Below the pieces are notes generated by a model, which was not told where the DNA came from, ran no database searches, and was given only the letters and a program-made list of their open reading frames with translations. Below, one piece after another: positions 33,047 through 42,982 of a stretch of 64,000 nt of DNA. The stretch is from Oncomelania hupensis (Eukaryota; Mollusca; Gastropoda; Littorinimorpha; Pomatiopsidae), in the NCBI GenBank assembly GCA_036898135.1, contig CM072512.1, positions 6,152,815-6,216,814 of the forward strand, in the 5' to 3' direction. Each line of letters begins with the position of its first letter. Position 1 is the first letter of the stretch. The translations under genes were made by a program, and so were the position numbers.

Positions 33047-36000
33047 ATGTCTGATGATTATGATCAGTTGTTCCAATCTTTTATTGGTCAAGCTACAACT
33101 TTGGGTATTCCTGATAAAGAACGTGGGAAATATGTACAGGATTGTTTTGATCGTCTTGAGAGACAAAGATTAAGAGATGAAAAGAAATTAGAAGAAGAAA
33201 CAAAGCAGAAAGCATTGGATGTTGAATTAGAAAAAGAAAAAGTTGAATTGGCTAAAAAACAAGCAGATGTTGAATTAGCTAAAAAACAGGCAGAAGTTGA
33301 ACTAGCAACTAAACAAGCAGAAGTTGAACAAGCAAATAAACAAGCAGATGTTGAATTAGAAAAAGAGAGAGAGAAAACTAAACAAAAGGAATTTGAGTTC
33401 CGTTCTGAACATAGACCTGAGGAACAAGATACGGGTTTTGGAAACAGAGGTAGAGATAGTACTTCTTTTGGTGCTAGACCTGTTTATCCCAAGTTGCCTC
33501 TTTTCAAAGAAAGACAAGATGACATAGATTCATACCTTTTTCGTTTTGAGACTCATGCTACAGCCCTTGGCTGGGATAGAAGCAAATGGGTTACATTTCT
33601 TTCAGCTTTGTTAGAAGGTAATGCACTGAACTTATACCACAGTCTTGCTGCAAATGGTCAGGTTGATTACCCAACATTGAAAGACAATTTGCTTAAGAAG
33701 TTCCAGTGTACTGCTGAAGGTTTTCGCAAGAAATTCCGTGAAGTCCGACCAGACTCAAACGAACCATTCCAAACATTTGGTATTGAACTGAACAGATTGT
33801 TTGATAGGTGGATAGCTTTGTCCGGTGTTCCTAGAAACATGCAAGGAATAATGAATCTTGTTTTAGGTGAGCAGTTTCTAGAATGTGTATCACAAGATCT
33901 TGCTACTTTCATTCGCGAGCGTGGACTTGTCACATTGGATGATATGGTTAAAGCTGCTGAAAGTTATCGTCTTGCTCGTCCCGGAAAGAACTTAGCACGC
34001 AAATCGGCTGCTACAATTTTCGGTTCAGTAGGATCAGTTGATGTAGCTGATGAATCGCAAGCTGCTGCTGGCTCTGCAGATTCTCGCGGTGGTTACTCCA
34101 ACTATCGAGGTCGTGGCTATTGGAGAAATCGTGGTGGTTTTCAAAAGAAAGACCCAACATACACAGATTCGAACCAAAAGGTCGAAGGTCGTTTTGATCA
34201 AACTCGGGGATCTTATAGACGTGGACGTGGAGGTGGTTCATTTTACAACAATTTTGATAATTGCCCTCTTTGTGATGGTAAAGGTCATGGTCCTAAACAA
34301 TGTCCCCTTCGAAATAGTCAAAACCCTTGCCCTGTTTGCAACATTGGTGGTCATACTAGAAAAGCTTGTCCCTTTGTTGTAATGAAAGCCACAGCTTCAG
34401 AAGATAAGACAAATAAATCAAGCTCAGGTTGTGCAGTTGTCCCTGTAGACTCTGAAGTTGTTTGTTCTGTTTTTGATCAGACACCTGGTCACTTGCATTT
34501 AGAAGTTGGTTCTGTAAACTCTACTGCTTGCTCAGTTCTGCGAGACACAGGTGCTACCATTTGTGGTGTTCGAAAACGTTTGGTTTCTGATGAGCAGTAT
34601 GTACCAGGTACTGTTCGTTGTAAAACTTTTGGTGGAGAGATAAACATCTATCAGCAGGCTAAAGTTGTTGTTTCTTGTCCATATTTTGTTGGAGAGTTGG
34701 TTTGTTGTGTTCTTGAGGATCCAGTTGTTGACTTGATTGTAGGAAATATTCCAGGTTTGATTGTTCAGCAGACCCAAGATACCAAAGTTGCTGCTGCTGC
34801 TGATGTTCCTATTGCTGCTGTCACTACTCGTGCTCAGGCTAGGAAGCAAGATCTCCCGCACAAACCTCTTGTCACTGTGTGCGATGACTTGAAGGTCACT
34901 CGTGTTGAACTTATTCAGTTGCAGAAAGATGATGCTACTTTGCAGGGTTGTTTTAAGTTAGCTGATTCAGGTGAAGAAAAGGTTGTTGGTTCTGCTACTT
35001 ATACTTTTTATTTTAAAGATGATATTTTGTACAGAAGGTACCAGAAATCCAAGGATATTTTGCATCAGGTTGTCGTTCCTGAAAAACTTCGTACTTCAGT
35101 CATGATTGCTGCGCATGATCAACTTTTGGCTGGTCATTGTGGAGTTCGTAGAACTTTGACTAGGATTCTTTCCCAATTCTTTTGGCCTGGTGTTTCTGCT
35201 GATGTGAGTGCTTATGTTCACACTTGTGACATTTGCCAGAAGACAATTTCAAAAGGAAAAGTTCCTCCTGTTCCTTTGGCGACTATGCCTCTTATCTCGA
35301 CTCCATTCGAGAGGGTTGCTATTGATCTAGTTGGGCCTTTGTCTCCTCCATCTGTTGAAGGTCACAGATATATTCTGACTTTGATTGACTTGGCTACTAG
35401 GTTTCCCGAAGCTGTTCCTATGAAAGACATTTCTTCTGTTGCTGTTGCTGAAGCTTTGATGAGTATTTTTTCAAGGTTAGGTTTTCCCAAGGAAATTCTT
35501 TCAGATCAAGGTTCTCAGTTCAACTCAGATTTGATGAAGCAGTTTCATGCTTTGTGTGGTACTCAAGCCATACGTACTTCGCCTTACCATCCTCAAGCAA
35601 ATGGTACTGTTGAACGGTTTCATGGCACTCTGAAATCTATGCTTCGAAAGGTTGTTCATTCTCAACCTAAAGCTTGGCATCGCTATCTTCCTGCATTGCT
35701 CTTCGAATGTAAAGAATTGCCGTCAGAAAGTGCAGGTTTAAGTCTTTTTGATCGGATGTTCGGTCGTAAACCGAAAGCTTCCATTTCTACTTTTTTGCTT
35801 CCAGATGTCGAGGTTGTGGAACCTCAGTGTTGTGTTTCTGGTGTGGATATTTCTACAGATAGTCATACTGTCCCTACAGTAGGTATTGGCGTTACCCAGG
35901 ATGATGGTTCATGTCCTTGCAAGAGTTCAGATTCACTCTTGAACCACTTCCAGGTACACAGAATGTGTTCGCGGATCTGTTGTCACGCGCTGATCGTGAT

Positions 36001-36112
36001 CAATCGGTTCCATAGATCAAGGTTTCGTGGTCGTTGCTGTGTTTTGACACTATCCTCAGAACTTGTAAAAAATAACCTCGGTCGGTTCTTTTTTTCTTTG
36101 GGAGGGGGGTAG
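33047..36112 (+). CDS. Gypsy-2 Gag-protease-integrase polyprotein (1021 aa)
   Basis: The start is the ATG at 33,047 in good context (gccATGt); the four codons before it begin with TTG. Order of domains: a coiled coil with five 9-residue repeats of VELAKKQAD type (about residues 65-110); a SCAN/Gmr1-like capsid (about 148-312) with LGEQFLECVSQDLATFIRE; an Arg/Gly-rich stretch; two CCHC knuckles (406-419 and 428-441); protease DTGA at 500; integrase with HHCC site and D760, D820, E856 (D-x59-D-x35-E). Integrase ends soon after FGRKPKAS, so the GPY/F module seen in Gypsy-1 is missing. The last roughly 70 residues read a remnant of RNase H in the wrong frame and stop exactly at the LTR edge. RT is absent. 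Codons mostly end in T or A, unlike Gypsy-1. Confidence 0.92.
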   Translation: MSDDYDQLFQSFIGQATTLGIPDKERGKYVQDCFDRLERQRLRDEKKLEEETKQKALDVELEKEKVELAKKQADVELAKKQAEVELATKQAEVEQANKQADVELEKEREKTKQKEFEFRSEHRPEEQDTGFGNRGRDSTSFGARPVYPKLPLFKERQDDIDSYLFRFETHATALGWDRSKWVTFLSALLEGNALNLYHSLAANGQVDYPTLKDNLLKKFQCTAEGFRKKFREVRPDSNEPFQTFGIELNRLFDRWIALSGVPRNMQGIMNLVLGEQFLECVSQDLATFIRERGLVTLDDMVKAAESYRLARPGKNLARKSAATIFGSVGSVDVADESQAAAGSADSRGGYSNYRGRGYWRNRGGFQKKDPTYTDSNQKVEGRFDQTRGSYRRGRGGGSFYNNFDNCPLCDGKGHGPKQCPLRNSQNPCPVCNIGGHTRKACPFVVMKATASEDKTNKSSSGCAVVPVDSEVVCSVFDQTPGHLHLEVGSVNSTACSVLRDTGATICGVRKRLVSDEQYVPGTVRCKTFGGEINIYQQAKVVVSCPYFVGELVCCVLEDPVVDLIVGNIPGLIVQQTQDTKVAAAADVPIAAVTTRAQARKQDLPHKPLVTVCDDLKVTRVELIQLQKDDATLQGCFKLADSGEEKVVGSATYTFYFKDDILYRRYQKSKDILHQVVVPEKLRTSVMIAAHDQLLAGHCGVRRTLTRILSQFFWPGVSADVSAYVHTCDICQKTISKGKVPPVPLATMPLISTPFERVAIDLVGPLSPPSVEGHRYILTLIDLATRFPEAVPMKDISSVAVAEALMSIFSRLGFPKEILSDQGSQFNSDLMKQFHALCGTQAIRTSPYHPQANGTVERFHGTLKSMLRKVVHSQPKAWHRYLPALLFECKELPSESAGLSLFDRMFGRKPKASISTFLLPDVEVVEPQCCVSGVDISTDSHTVPTVGIGVTQDDGSCPCKSSDSLLNHFQVHRMCSRICCHALIVINRFHRSRFRGRCCVLTLSSELVKNNLGRFFFSLGGG
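35908..36015 (+). pseudogene. Gypsy-2 RNase H C-terminal remnant (out of frame)
   Basis: In the frame two bases after the main one, 35,908-36,015 reads SLQEFRFTLEPLPGTQNVF followed by ADLLSRAD and a stop. This is the usual end of a Ty3/Gypsy RNase H (a Phe-rich strand, PGxxN, AD-x-LSR). Its place downstream of integrase shows that RT-RNase H originally followed integrase and was deleted, with a frameshift at or near the junction. Confidence 0.8.
36098..36112 (+). other. Gypsy-2 polypurine tract
   Basis: gggaggggggtag lies immediately before the 3' LTR and also supplies the stop codon of the polyprotein. Confidence 0.75.
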
Positions 36113-37803
36113 TGTAACGAACGCGTTTTGCACGCAGTTATATAGAAAGACGTTATGACGTCACTGTGTGTTCCGGTAGAAATTATAATTTGGTTTCTGA
36201 GCTGTTGTTAGATCAGAGACTATACATCAGCCTAAGCGAGAGGACGTTTTTTCGTGGGTGCTCTAGAAAGACCTGATTCTTTAGGAATTACTTTTGCTGT
36301 ATAAAGAATACAGGTATTTATTGTTATTATTATTATTAGTGGTATTTATAATGAACTGCTAAGCTATCTTTACGAAAAGGGAAAATATTGCTTTTTGTAA
36401 ATTAGTACGTTTAGGGTACAGAAGAACCCATGTTTGAAAACAAAGTTCGATAACTCGTGTCAATATTTATTTGATCATGTGTATACATGTATGTGTGACT
36501 CAGTTTGTAATTATGATGCCATTTTTATATTCATTCATATGTGGATATGGGGCTGAAATAGGAACGTATTTCAGTTGTGTAATTTGTATATCTATTGATG
36601 AATGAATGGGTATAAATATGTTATAAAATGAAGTTGAGCTGTGTTTGTAATAATTGGCTCATAGTCCATTGTGTGTAGCCTATGCAATGTGTGTAAAGTG
36701 GCTATACTAGGTATTGTCACAGGAATGGTGACAGTAGTGATTGTAGTGTGGTGGTGGCGTGTAGAGACATTCTACAAAGGGAAATGATCCTTGCTCAATG
36801 TGAGCTATAAAGACATACAGTCTGATAAGAGCAAAAATTTACGATTGTGTACATGTTGTATACAGCGGGGCAGTTACGGAGCAAAGAACCCCTGATGTGC
36901 GGCGGATGGATCTGGTCCCCGTGACATCACTGGCTTGACCTGATGTGGACACCATCATCGCCGTAGCTCTCCTTCGGATACCATCACTGGTGCAGAATTG
37001 CAACAACGGTACCGAAGTGAATTTCCGGATCAACGCCACGAAGACAACTGCAGCGTCTTCAGTGTGTGGCTGTGACCCCAGCGTCGGCTGTGAATACCAC
37101 GCCGGGAGTGTTTGATCCGCGAAACACGGTCAGTAGGCCTAAATAAAAACTGTGACATTTTCTGTGCTTCGGTGCTAATGAAAAAGAGAAGAGTCGAGTG
37201 ACGTCCTTAGAAAGGACAACGACTTCTGCTAGCGTTGAACTCTGAACGTAACTATCTGCCGTGATTTGACAAAACCGAGTAAGTCCACCTAAGGTCGAAA
37301 ATGAGTTTTTTGCGCCATCAAACTTGCAAGAGAATGTCGCATCTTACCTGTAAAAATCAAATCCGAACTATGTTTAGATTTGGAGATATCATAGAGTAAG
37401 TCCTTGTTAAAAAAATTTTAAGTGGGGGAATAAACTGATAAAACCAAGCAAGTCCACTGCGATTTTGTTTCGGCGATCCTCTGGCTGATGCTCGAGTTGG
37501 CATGATGACGTCATTTTCTACAATAACCTGACAAAGAAAAGTAAGTCCTCCCGACCAATGAGAAAGCGCCTTAAGATAAAGTGGACCAGTGAGAATCCAT
37601 GTTATTGCTGCTGTGCAATATTATTTTCCTGTGAAAATGATGACGAAATTTCGGTCAGCAAAGGACGTGTTCGGCGTTTTGAAAAAGAGTTTTCTTCATG
37701 TACTTTCCTGCCCACCATGAAGGATCCTGTAGATCTTCCGCCTACGCGGCAACTTCCACGAGGTGTGGAAATAAACAAACAAACTATCCTATCCTATCTT
37801 ATC

Positions 37804-38468
37804 CTATCCTGTCCCGTAACCCTGAGGTCGTAGGGGCACCACAGATGATCGTTTAACCAGCATACTCCATCTCTCTCTGTCCTCAGCAGCCCTGATGGCT
37901 TCGCTCAGTGTCAAACCAGTCCATTCTCGAATGTTGTCCTCCCACTTCTTTTTCGGTCTCCCTCTTCTTCTACCTCCTTGCACTGTGCCTTGCAGAATAG
38001 TCTTTGCAAGGCCTGATGATCTGGTGACGTGGCCATACCATCGGAGTTTCCGTTTCTTCACCACTGTGAGCAGGTCATCGTGTTGTCAAATGGCTTGTGT
38101 GATGGTCTGTCGGACTTCGTCGTTGGTGATGTGTTGGGTATAGGAAATGCCCAGAAGTCTTCTGTAGCACCTCATCTCCATGCTTTGTATTCTTCGTTGT
38201 AGATTTGCTGTGAGGGTCCATGCTTCGCAAGCATATAGGAAGATGGAGATGACAAGGGAGCGCAGCAGTCTTACTTTGGAATGTAAAATGACGGTCCTGT
38301 CTTTCCAAATGGCTTCAACCTTGTCAGGGCAGCAGTTGTTTGTGCGATCCTGGAGAGAACTTCCTGTCGGGACCCATTGTCTGATACAATGGCTCCTAAA
38401 TATTTGAAGCTATGCACTGTGTTGAGGGATTGGCCTTGGACTTTGACGTCCTTGTTGATTGATGCCAT
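37804..38468 (-). pseudogene. RTE LINE C-terminal region
   Basis: Three overlapping frames continue the RT: FKYLGAIVSDNGS and IAQTTAALTRLKP (38,271-38,468), a middle piece (38,075-38,308), then KKRKLRWYGHVTRSSGLAKT, GGRRRGRPKKKWEDNI and EWTGLTLSEA (37,804-38,064). The same signature occurs in the fragment at 8771-9583. Confidence 0.87.
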
Positions 38469-39441
38469 TGGTGTTGTTGGTCATCAGTTTGGTCTTCTCT
38501 GCACTTATTTCAATTCCACAAGCTTTGGAGGTGGTGTCAAGCCTCTGTACCAGCTGTTCAAGTTCTTGTTCCTCTCTAGCCAATCCATGAATGTCATCCG
38601 CAAAACGAAGATTGGAGATTGCTTTACCCCCTATGCTGACTGTGCCTTCGTGATCTGCAAGAGCATCTGACATGATGCGCTCTAGGAAGATGTTGAAGGG
38701 TGTTGGAGAGAGTAGGCATCCTTGACGCACACCGATTGTTGTTCTGAACCAGTTCCCGATGGCGCTGTTGTGGAGGACTGCACTGGTAGCCTTGTCATAC
38801 AGGTTTTTGATGACTTCAATAATTTTAGGTCTGATGTTGTACGCTTTCATTGTTGCCCATAGAGCTGCATGCCAGACTCGGTCAAACGTTTTCTTGAAGT
38901 CTATGAACACATGATATAGATGTTGTTGGTGCTGTAGGTATTTCTCACAGATTATTCTGAGGTTGAAAATCTGTTCAGTGGTACTTCGCCCTGCCCTGAA
39001 TCCTGCTTGTTCTTCAGCTATGATTTGTTCAGCTTGGGGTTTCAACCTGTTGAGTAATATTTTCAGGAGGACCTTGCTGGGATGGATGATGAGGCTGACG
39101 GTGCGGTAATTTTCACACTCCTGAAGGTTACCTTTTTTGGGAAGAGTGATGACAAGCGACTGGGCCCATGGTATAGGCCACTCTCCACTCTGCCAGATCT
39201 TGTTACAGATAATGTTGAGGGCATCAATCATCGCTTCTCCTCCTGCTTGTAGCAGTTCCGCGGGTATGTTGTCCACTCCCGCTGACTTCCCTTTCTTTAG
39301 CGATTGCACTGCTGCCTCAACTTCTTCTCGGAGAATTGGGAGGATTTCTTCTTCTCTGTTCTCGGGACATGCTAGAACTAATGGATCTCCATTTGGTGTA
39401 TGGTTGTAAAGGTCAGAGCAGTACTCTGTCCATCTGTCCAA
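38410..39441 (-). pseudogene. RTE LINE reverse transcriptase domain
   Basis: Contains, in order, AAVQSLKKGKSAGVDNIPAE, VITLPKKGNLQECENYRTVS, EEQAGFRAGRSTTEQIF, VFIDFKKTFDRVW, IGVRQGCLLSPTPFN and LRFADDIHGLA (active site FADD). One expected Ala in the FKKAFD motif reads Thr. The open frame ends near 38,440 after KTKLMTNN; the linker between endonuclease and RT lies in separate frames at 39,660-39,908 and 39,445-39,660. Confidence 0.9.
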
Positions 39442-39940
39442 GACTTATTGTTCTTCTGTAAGGCATATGCCAGACTTGCTTTGGATCGTGGAGACTTTGG
39501 GCTGTTTGAAACTTGTCAGCCGCTTTACAGTCTGGTAGGCCTTCTTGCTGTTGTTCTTGTTCAGACTGTTCTCTATTTCCTGGCATTGATCTTCTATCCA
39601 GTTATCCCTTTGCTGTGCGCATGCCTTTTCGGATGTCATTGTTGATTTTTCGGTAGACATCAGCTCCCTGTGAGGTGTTCTTTTTCTTTCTTTTTTAAAA
39701 TCTCTCTTCGTTTATCACACAGATCCAAAAGTTCAGGTGTGATCCACGGCTTCTTCTTTGGTCGGTGCTTGCCAAGGATCTCAGTGGCGGCATCAGTCAC
39801 AGCTGAGTTGAAGGTGGTGGTCATGGTGTTGACATCTACTTCACCAGCCCCCAAAATGAGCAGTGGTGCAAATTTCTTTTCAATTGTGGCCTGAAATAGT
39901 TCTGCCACCTCCGGGTCTTGCAGTTTGTCCAGGTCGAACT

Positions 39941-40734
39941 TCAGTCTAGTGCAGTATTTATTCTCTTCAAGTGGAGCCGGAAAGACATCATCAAGAGGTC
40001 GTGGTCACTTCCGATGTCTGCTCCTGGAAAAGTGCGTGTCCTGCCAATGTTGATGCTTGATCTGAAGCGTTTCTTGACCATGATGTAGTCTATTTGGTTA
40101 TGATGCTCCCCCCTGGGACTGTGCCATGTCCATCGTCTGGAGTTTTTGTGGAGACCAAGCGTGTTTGCCAGTACCAGATTGTTGTATCTGGCAAACTCCA
40201 AGAATCTCAGACCCCTGTCATTTGTCTCGTTGTTGCAGTGGGGTCCACATGTGTCTCCCCAGTTGTGGTTCGCATCTTGGCCAACCTTGGCATTCCAGTC
40301 GCCTTGCACTATGACTATGTCCTTACTCGGCACTTGGTCAAGGACCGCCTGTAGATTTTCATAAAAATCCTCCACTTCGCTGTCGTCATAGTCTGATGTT
40401 GGGGCATAGGTCTGGATGATGGTGATGTTGAAAGGGGCTGCTCTCAGGTGGATGGTAATGAGTCTACTGGGCGGCAACCCATGACAGTGGCTAGAATGTT
40501 CTTGTGGACCAAGAATCCAACGCCGTGTTCGTGCCTGTCATCTCTACCGCTGAAATAGAGCTTGTGGCCTTTGTCTGTCTTTGTTTCACCTAGGCCTTTC
40601 CAGCGCAGTTCGCTAATGCCTAGAACGTTCCATCGATAGCGGTCCACCTCGTGGGCCAGTTCTTCTAATTTTCCTTCCGCAGTTAGGGTCCTGACATTCC
40701 AGGTTCCTATGACGATGTTGTTTCTCGTGCGGAT
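39941..40734 (-). pseudogene. RTE LINE endonuclease domain
   Basis: In minus sense the endonuclease begins at about 40,734 with IVIGTWNVRTLTAEGKLEEL and LGISELRWKGLGE. A frameshift near 40,460 moves the rest to another frame carrying IIQTYAPTSD, VQGDWNAKVG, QIDYIMVKKRF and GSDHDLLMM. These are the catalytic motifs of AP-endonuclease-like LINE nucleases (E in SELRW, D/N in GDWNAK, the terminal SDH). The frame upstream of about 40,740 looks like 5' UTR. Confidence 0.88.
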
Positions 40735-42271
40735 CTTGCTAAATTGTCCATCAGTAGCATACTTAACACCTCCGTCCTGGTGGCCAACGGAAGGCGCGGT
40801 CCTTGAGCCGGGCGACGACCTATCCGGTATGGAATTAGTGGATAGTGACATCATGCATGTAGTGTGTCTTGGGCAAAAAAGGACCTGGCGGTGCCCAATC
40901 CTCTCCAGGCTGTTGGGCACAGCCGAAATCCACGAATACAGTGTGGCTCGCCTTGGCCCCGAGCACGTGGTCGTTGAACCTGTAGCAACGTGAGGTTCCT
41001 CGCCCTGGCCGGTGACTTCTGTGTAGAAGACTTTCGCCCAGTGATGCCGTGCTAACATTACCCCAGTTGGTCGCTTCTTACGACACGCCGGGAAACGTTG
41101 GGCCTATTCTATTCAGTGCCCGAACCCACAAACAAACAGCAACAAATATATTACAGACACACAACAAGGGCAACAAAATACAAGACATTCAAGTGGTGTA
41201 AAGGCAGGAAGATCGCTACAATAGGAAACTGAAAGGAAACTAGTTTTGTATTTTTAAAATTAAATTGGCTGCATCTAATATTATTTTGAAGGGAGAGCAA
41301 GAAAACCCATGACTCCTGCATACCAACCCAGGAATATTAAGTGAAGAATGGCTAAAAACAATAAACAGGCACACATATACACTCACTGTAACTGCCGCAC
41401 CCACATCTTACAAAACCCAACTTATGTGACTCATCTCGTCAGACTTTTTAACAAAGAAACGAAACGGCCTATGGGACTTACTTGGTTTGGTGAATTTTGA
41501 AAACAAGGATTTATTTAATAATAAACTGACAAAACCAAGCGGATTTGACTTACTTGGTTTTGTGAATTTTTTTAACAAGGATTTAATTCAATAATAAACT
41601 GACAAAACCAAGCGGGTGACTTGCTTGGTTTTGTCATGTTCTCAACAAAGATCTATCTCAAGAATAATCTGACAAAACAAAGCAAGTCCACAAATAGTCT
41701 TAAAACATCAAATCTATCAAACATTTCTTTAACATTCAAGGTATGCACTCTTAAATCGAGGAATTGCATTATAATATGCCCTTAAACTTCCAGAAACGAT
41801 CGCGTAATATAGCGCAACACAAAACGTCGATTTTCTCGAAAGTAGGTTTTGTGGACTTGCTCGGTTTTGTCAGTTCACGGCAGCTATGTGCACCTATCAA
41901 CTTAACTGGGAAAAAGTACTACATTAACTATGTGTACTTATTTATCAGCTGTGTGATTTATTTATATGCTGGAAATAATTGAATGATTTAATGTATCTGT
42001 GAATTTAGTGTATGTGAATGGTTTAATGTGCATATGAATAATTGAATGAGTAATAGTATAACAGAGGGCAAAGAGAAACAATTGTGTAGACTTTGTCCTT
42101 GTCTGAAAGCATGTGTGTGGTGAAGGATGAGAAGTTAAAGTAAACAGAGATAGAACACACTCCTTTATACTGAGCGTCAGACAGCCACACCCGCACACTC
42201 ATTCAATACACCATAAGTAGTTATACATATATTTATTTAGATTATAATACACATAAAAACCCTCCGTTACA

Positions 42272-42982
42272 CTCATTCACAAGCACAACACCTCCTCCTC
42301 ACTCTCGCCCCTCCCAACATCGCTTACAGTAGGGACAACAAACATTCAGTTCTCATCCTCAGCAAGAAATCTCGGCTACATTCTCTCCGATGACCTGTCC
42401 ATCAACAACCACATCTCCAACGTCTGTTGCTCTGCATACACGGCCATACGCCAAATCAGCTCCTTTCGCCACTATCTTACAGTCCCTGCCACCAAAACCC
42501 TAGTCTGCGCTCTCGTCCTTTCTCGCCTTGACTATTGCAACTCTCTCCTTGCTGGCTCCCCGAAACACATCATTGACAAACTACAAAAGGTTCAGAACTC
42601 AGCAGCTAGACTAGTATTCCGAGCTAAGAAACGCGATCACATCACACCTCTACTACATTCCCTTCACTGGCTTCCTGTGCAAGCACGCATAGAGTACAAA
42701 CTCTCTGTTCTCTGTCACAACCTCTTCACAGATTCTTGTCCTTCCTACCTTGCTGATCTACTGTCTGTCTACTCCCCTTCACGCACTTTAAGATCTTCTG
42801 CTGACACTCGCACACTCAAGGTTCCCGTCACCCGCACAAAGACATACGGCCAACGTGCATTCGCTTACTCCGCACCTAAGCAGTGGAATTCCCTTCCCTC
42901 CCATATCCGCAACATACAATCAACACAAGCATTCAAAAAGGCCCTCAAAACCCACCTCTTCAAACTGCATTATTCAGATTGA
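42272..42982 (+). pseudogene. LINE-A reverse transcriptase C-terminal part
   Basis: Resumes after the second ctcat duplication and reads NLGYILSDDLS, LVLSRLDYCNSLLAG, LQKVQNSAARLVF and HWLPVQARIEYKL, the usual region after the RT core in CR1/L2/Rex-type LINEs, ending with a stop at 42,980-42,982. The last 101 codons are open from an internal ATG at 42,677, but the frame is continuous further upstream. Confidence 0.88.

Larger units (their letters stand above)
37785..41127 (-). mobile_element. RTE-type LINE, near full length, antisense
   Basis: Inserted in the inverted-repeat element with a 10-bp duplication acaaacaaac (37,775-37,784 and 41,128-41,137). It encodes, in minus sense, an endonuclease, RT and RTE-type C-terminus across several frames. 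Its 3' end consists of tandem ggata-type units (37,785-37,812), a tail form common in RTE elements. Length 3.3 kb is typical. Frameshifts show it is inactive. Confidence 0.9.
37256..41883. mobile_element. Terminal-inverted-repeat element with subterminal repeats
   Basis: Ends are inverted repeats of about 33 bp with three mismatches (ctgccgtga then tgacaaaaccgag and aagtccac). The flanking 4-bp duplication is ctat (37,252-37,255 and 41,884-41,887), confirmed against the uninterrupted 5' LTR. The word tgacaaaaccaagcaagtcc and close variants recur near both ends in both orientations (about 37,436, 37,530, 41,480, 41,525, 41,550, 41,588, 41,612, 41,665). Without the RTE insertion the element is about 1.3 kb and has no transposase, so it is non-autonomous. 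Superfamily not assigned. Confidence 0.88.
29920..42271 (+). mobile_element. Gypsy-2: LTR retrotransposon without RT, 3' LTR interrupted
   Basis: Bounded by tgtaac...gttaca LTRs and a perfect 5-bp duplication ctcat (29,915-29,919 and 42,272-42,276). The 5' LTR is 1527 bp; the 3' LTR is also 1527 bp once the 4628-bp insertion and its 4-bp duplication are removed. The internal region is 4666 bp: a 1.6-kb T-rich leader and one Gag-PR-INT frame. No reverse transcriptase is present; an out-of-frame RNase H tail follows integrase. One LTR substitution is visible (G at about 30,677 against A at about 36,870), so the insertion is young relative to mutation. Confidence 0.93.
36113..42271 (+). repeat. 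Gypsy-2 3' LTR, interrupted
   Basis: The two halves, 36,113-37,255 and 41,888-42,271, add up to 1527 bp, exactly the length of the 5' LTR. They are separated by the inverted-repeat element at 37,256-41,883 and the second copy of its ctat duplication. Polyadenylation signal aataaa at 37,142-37,147. Confidence 0.95.
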
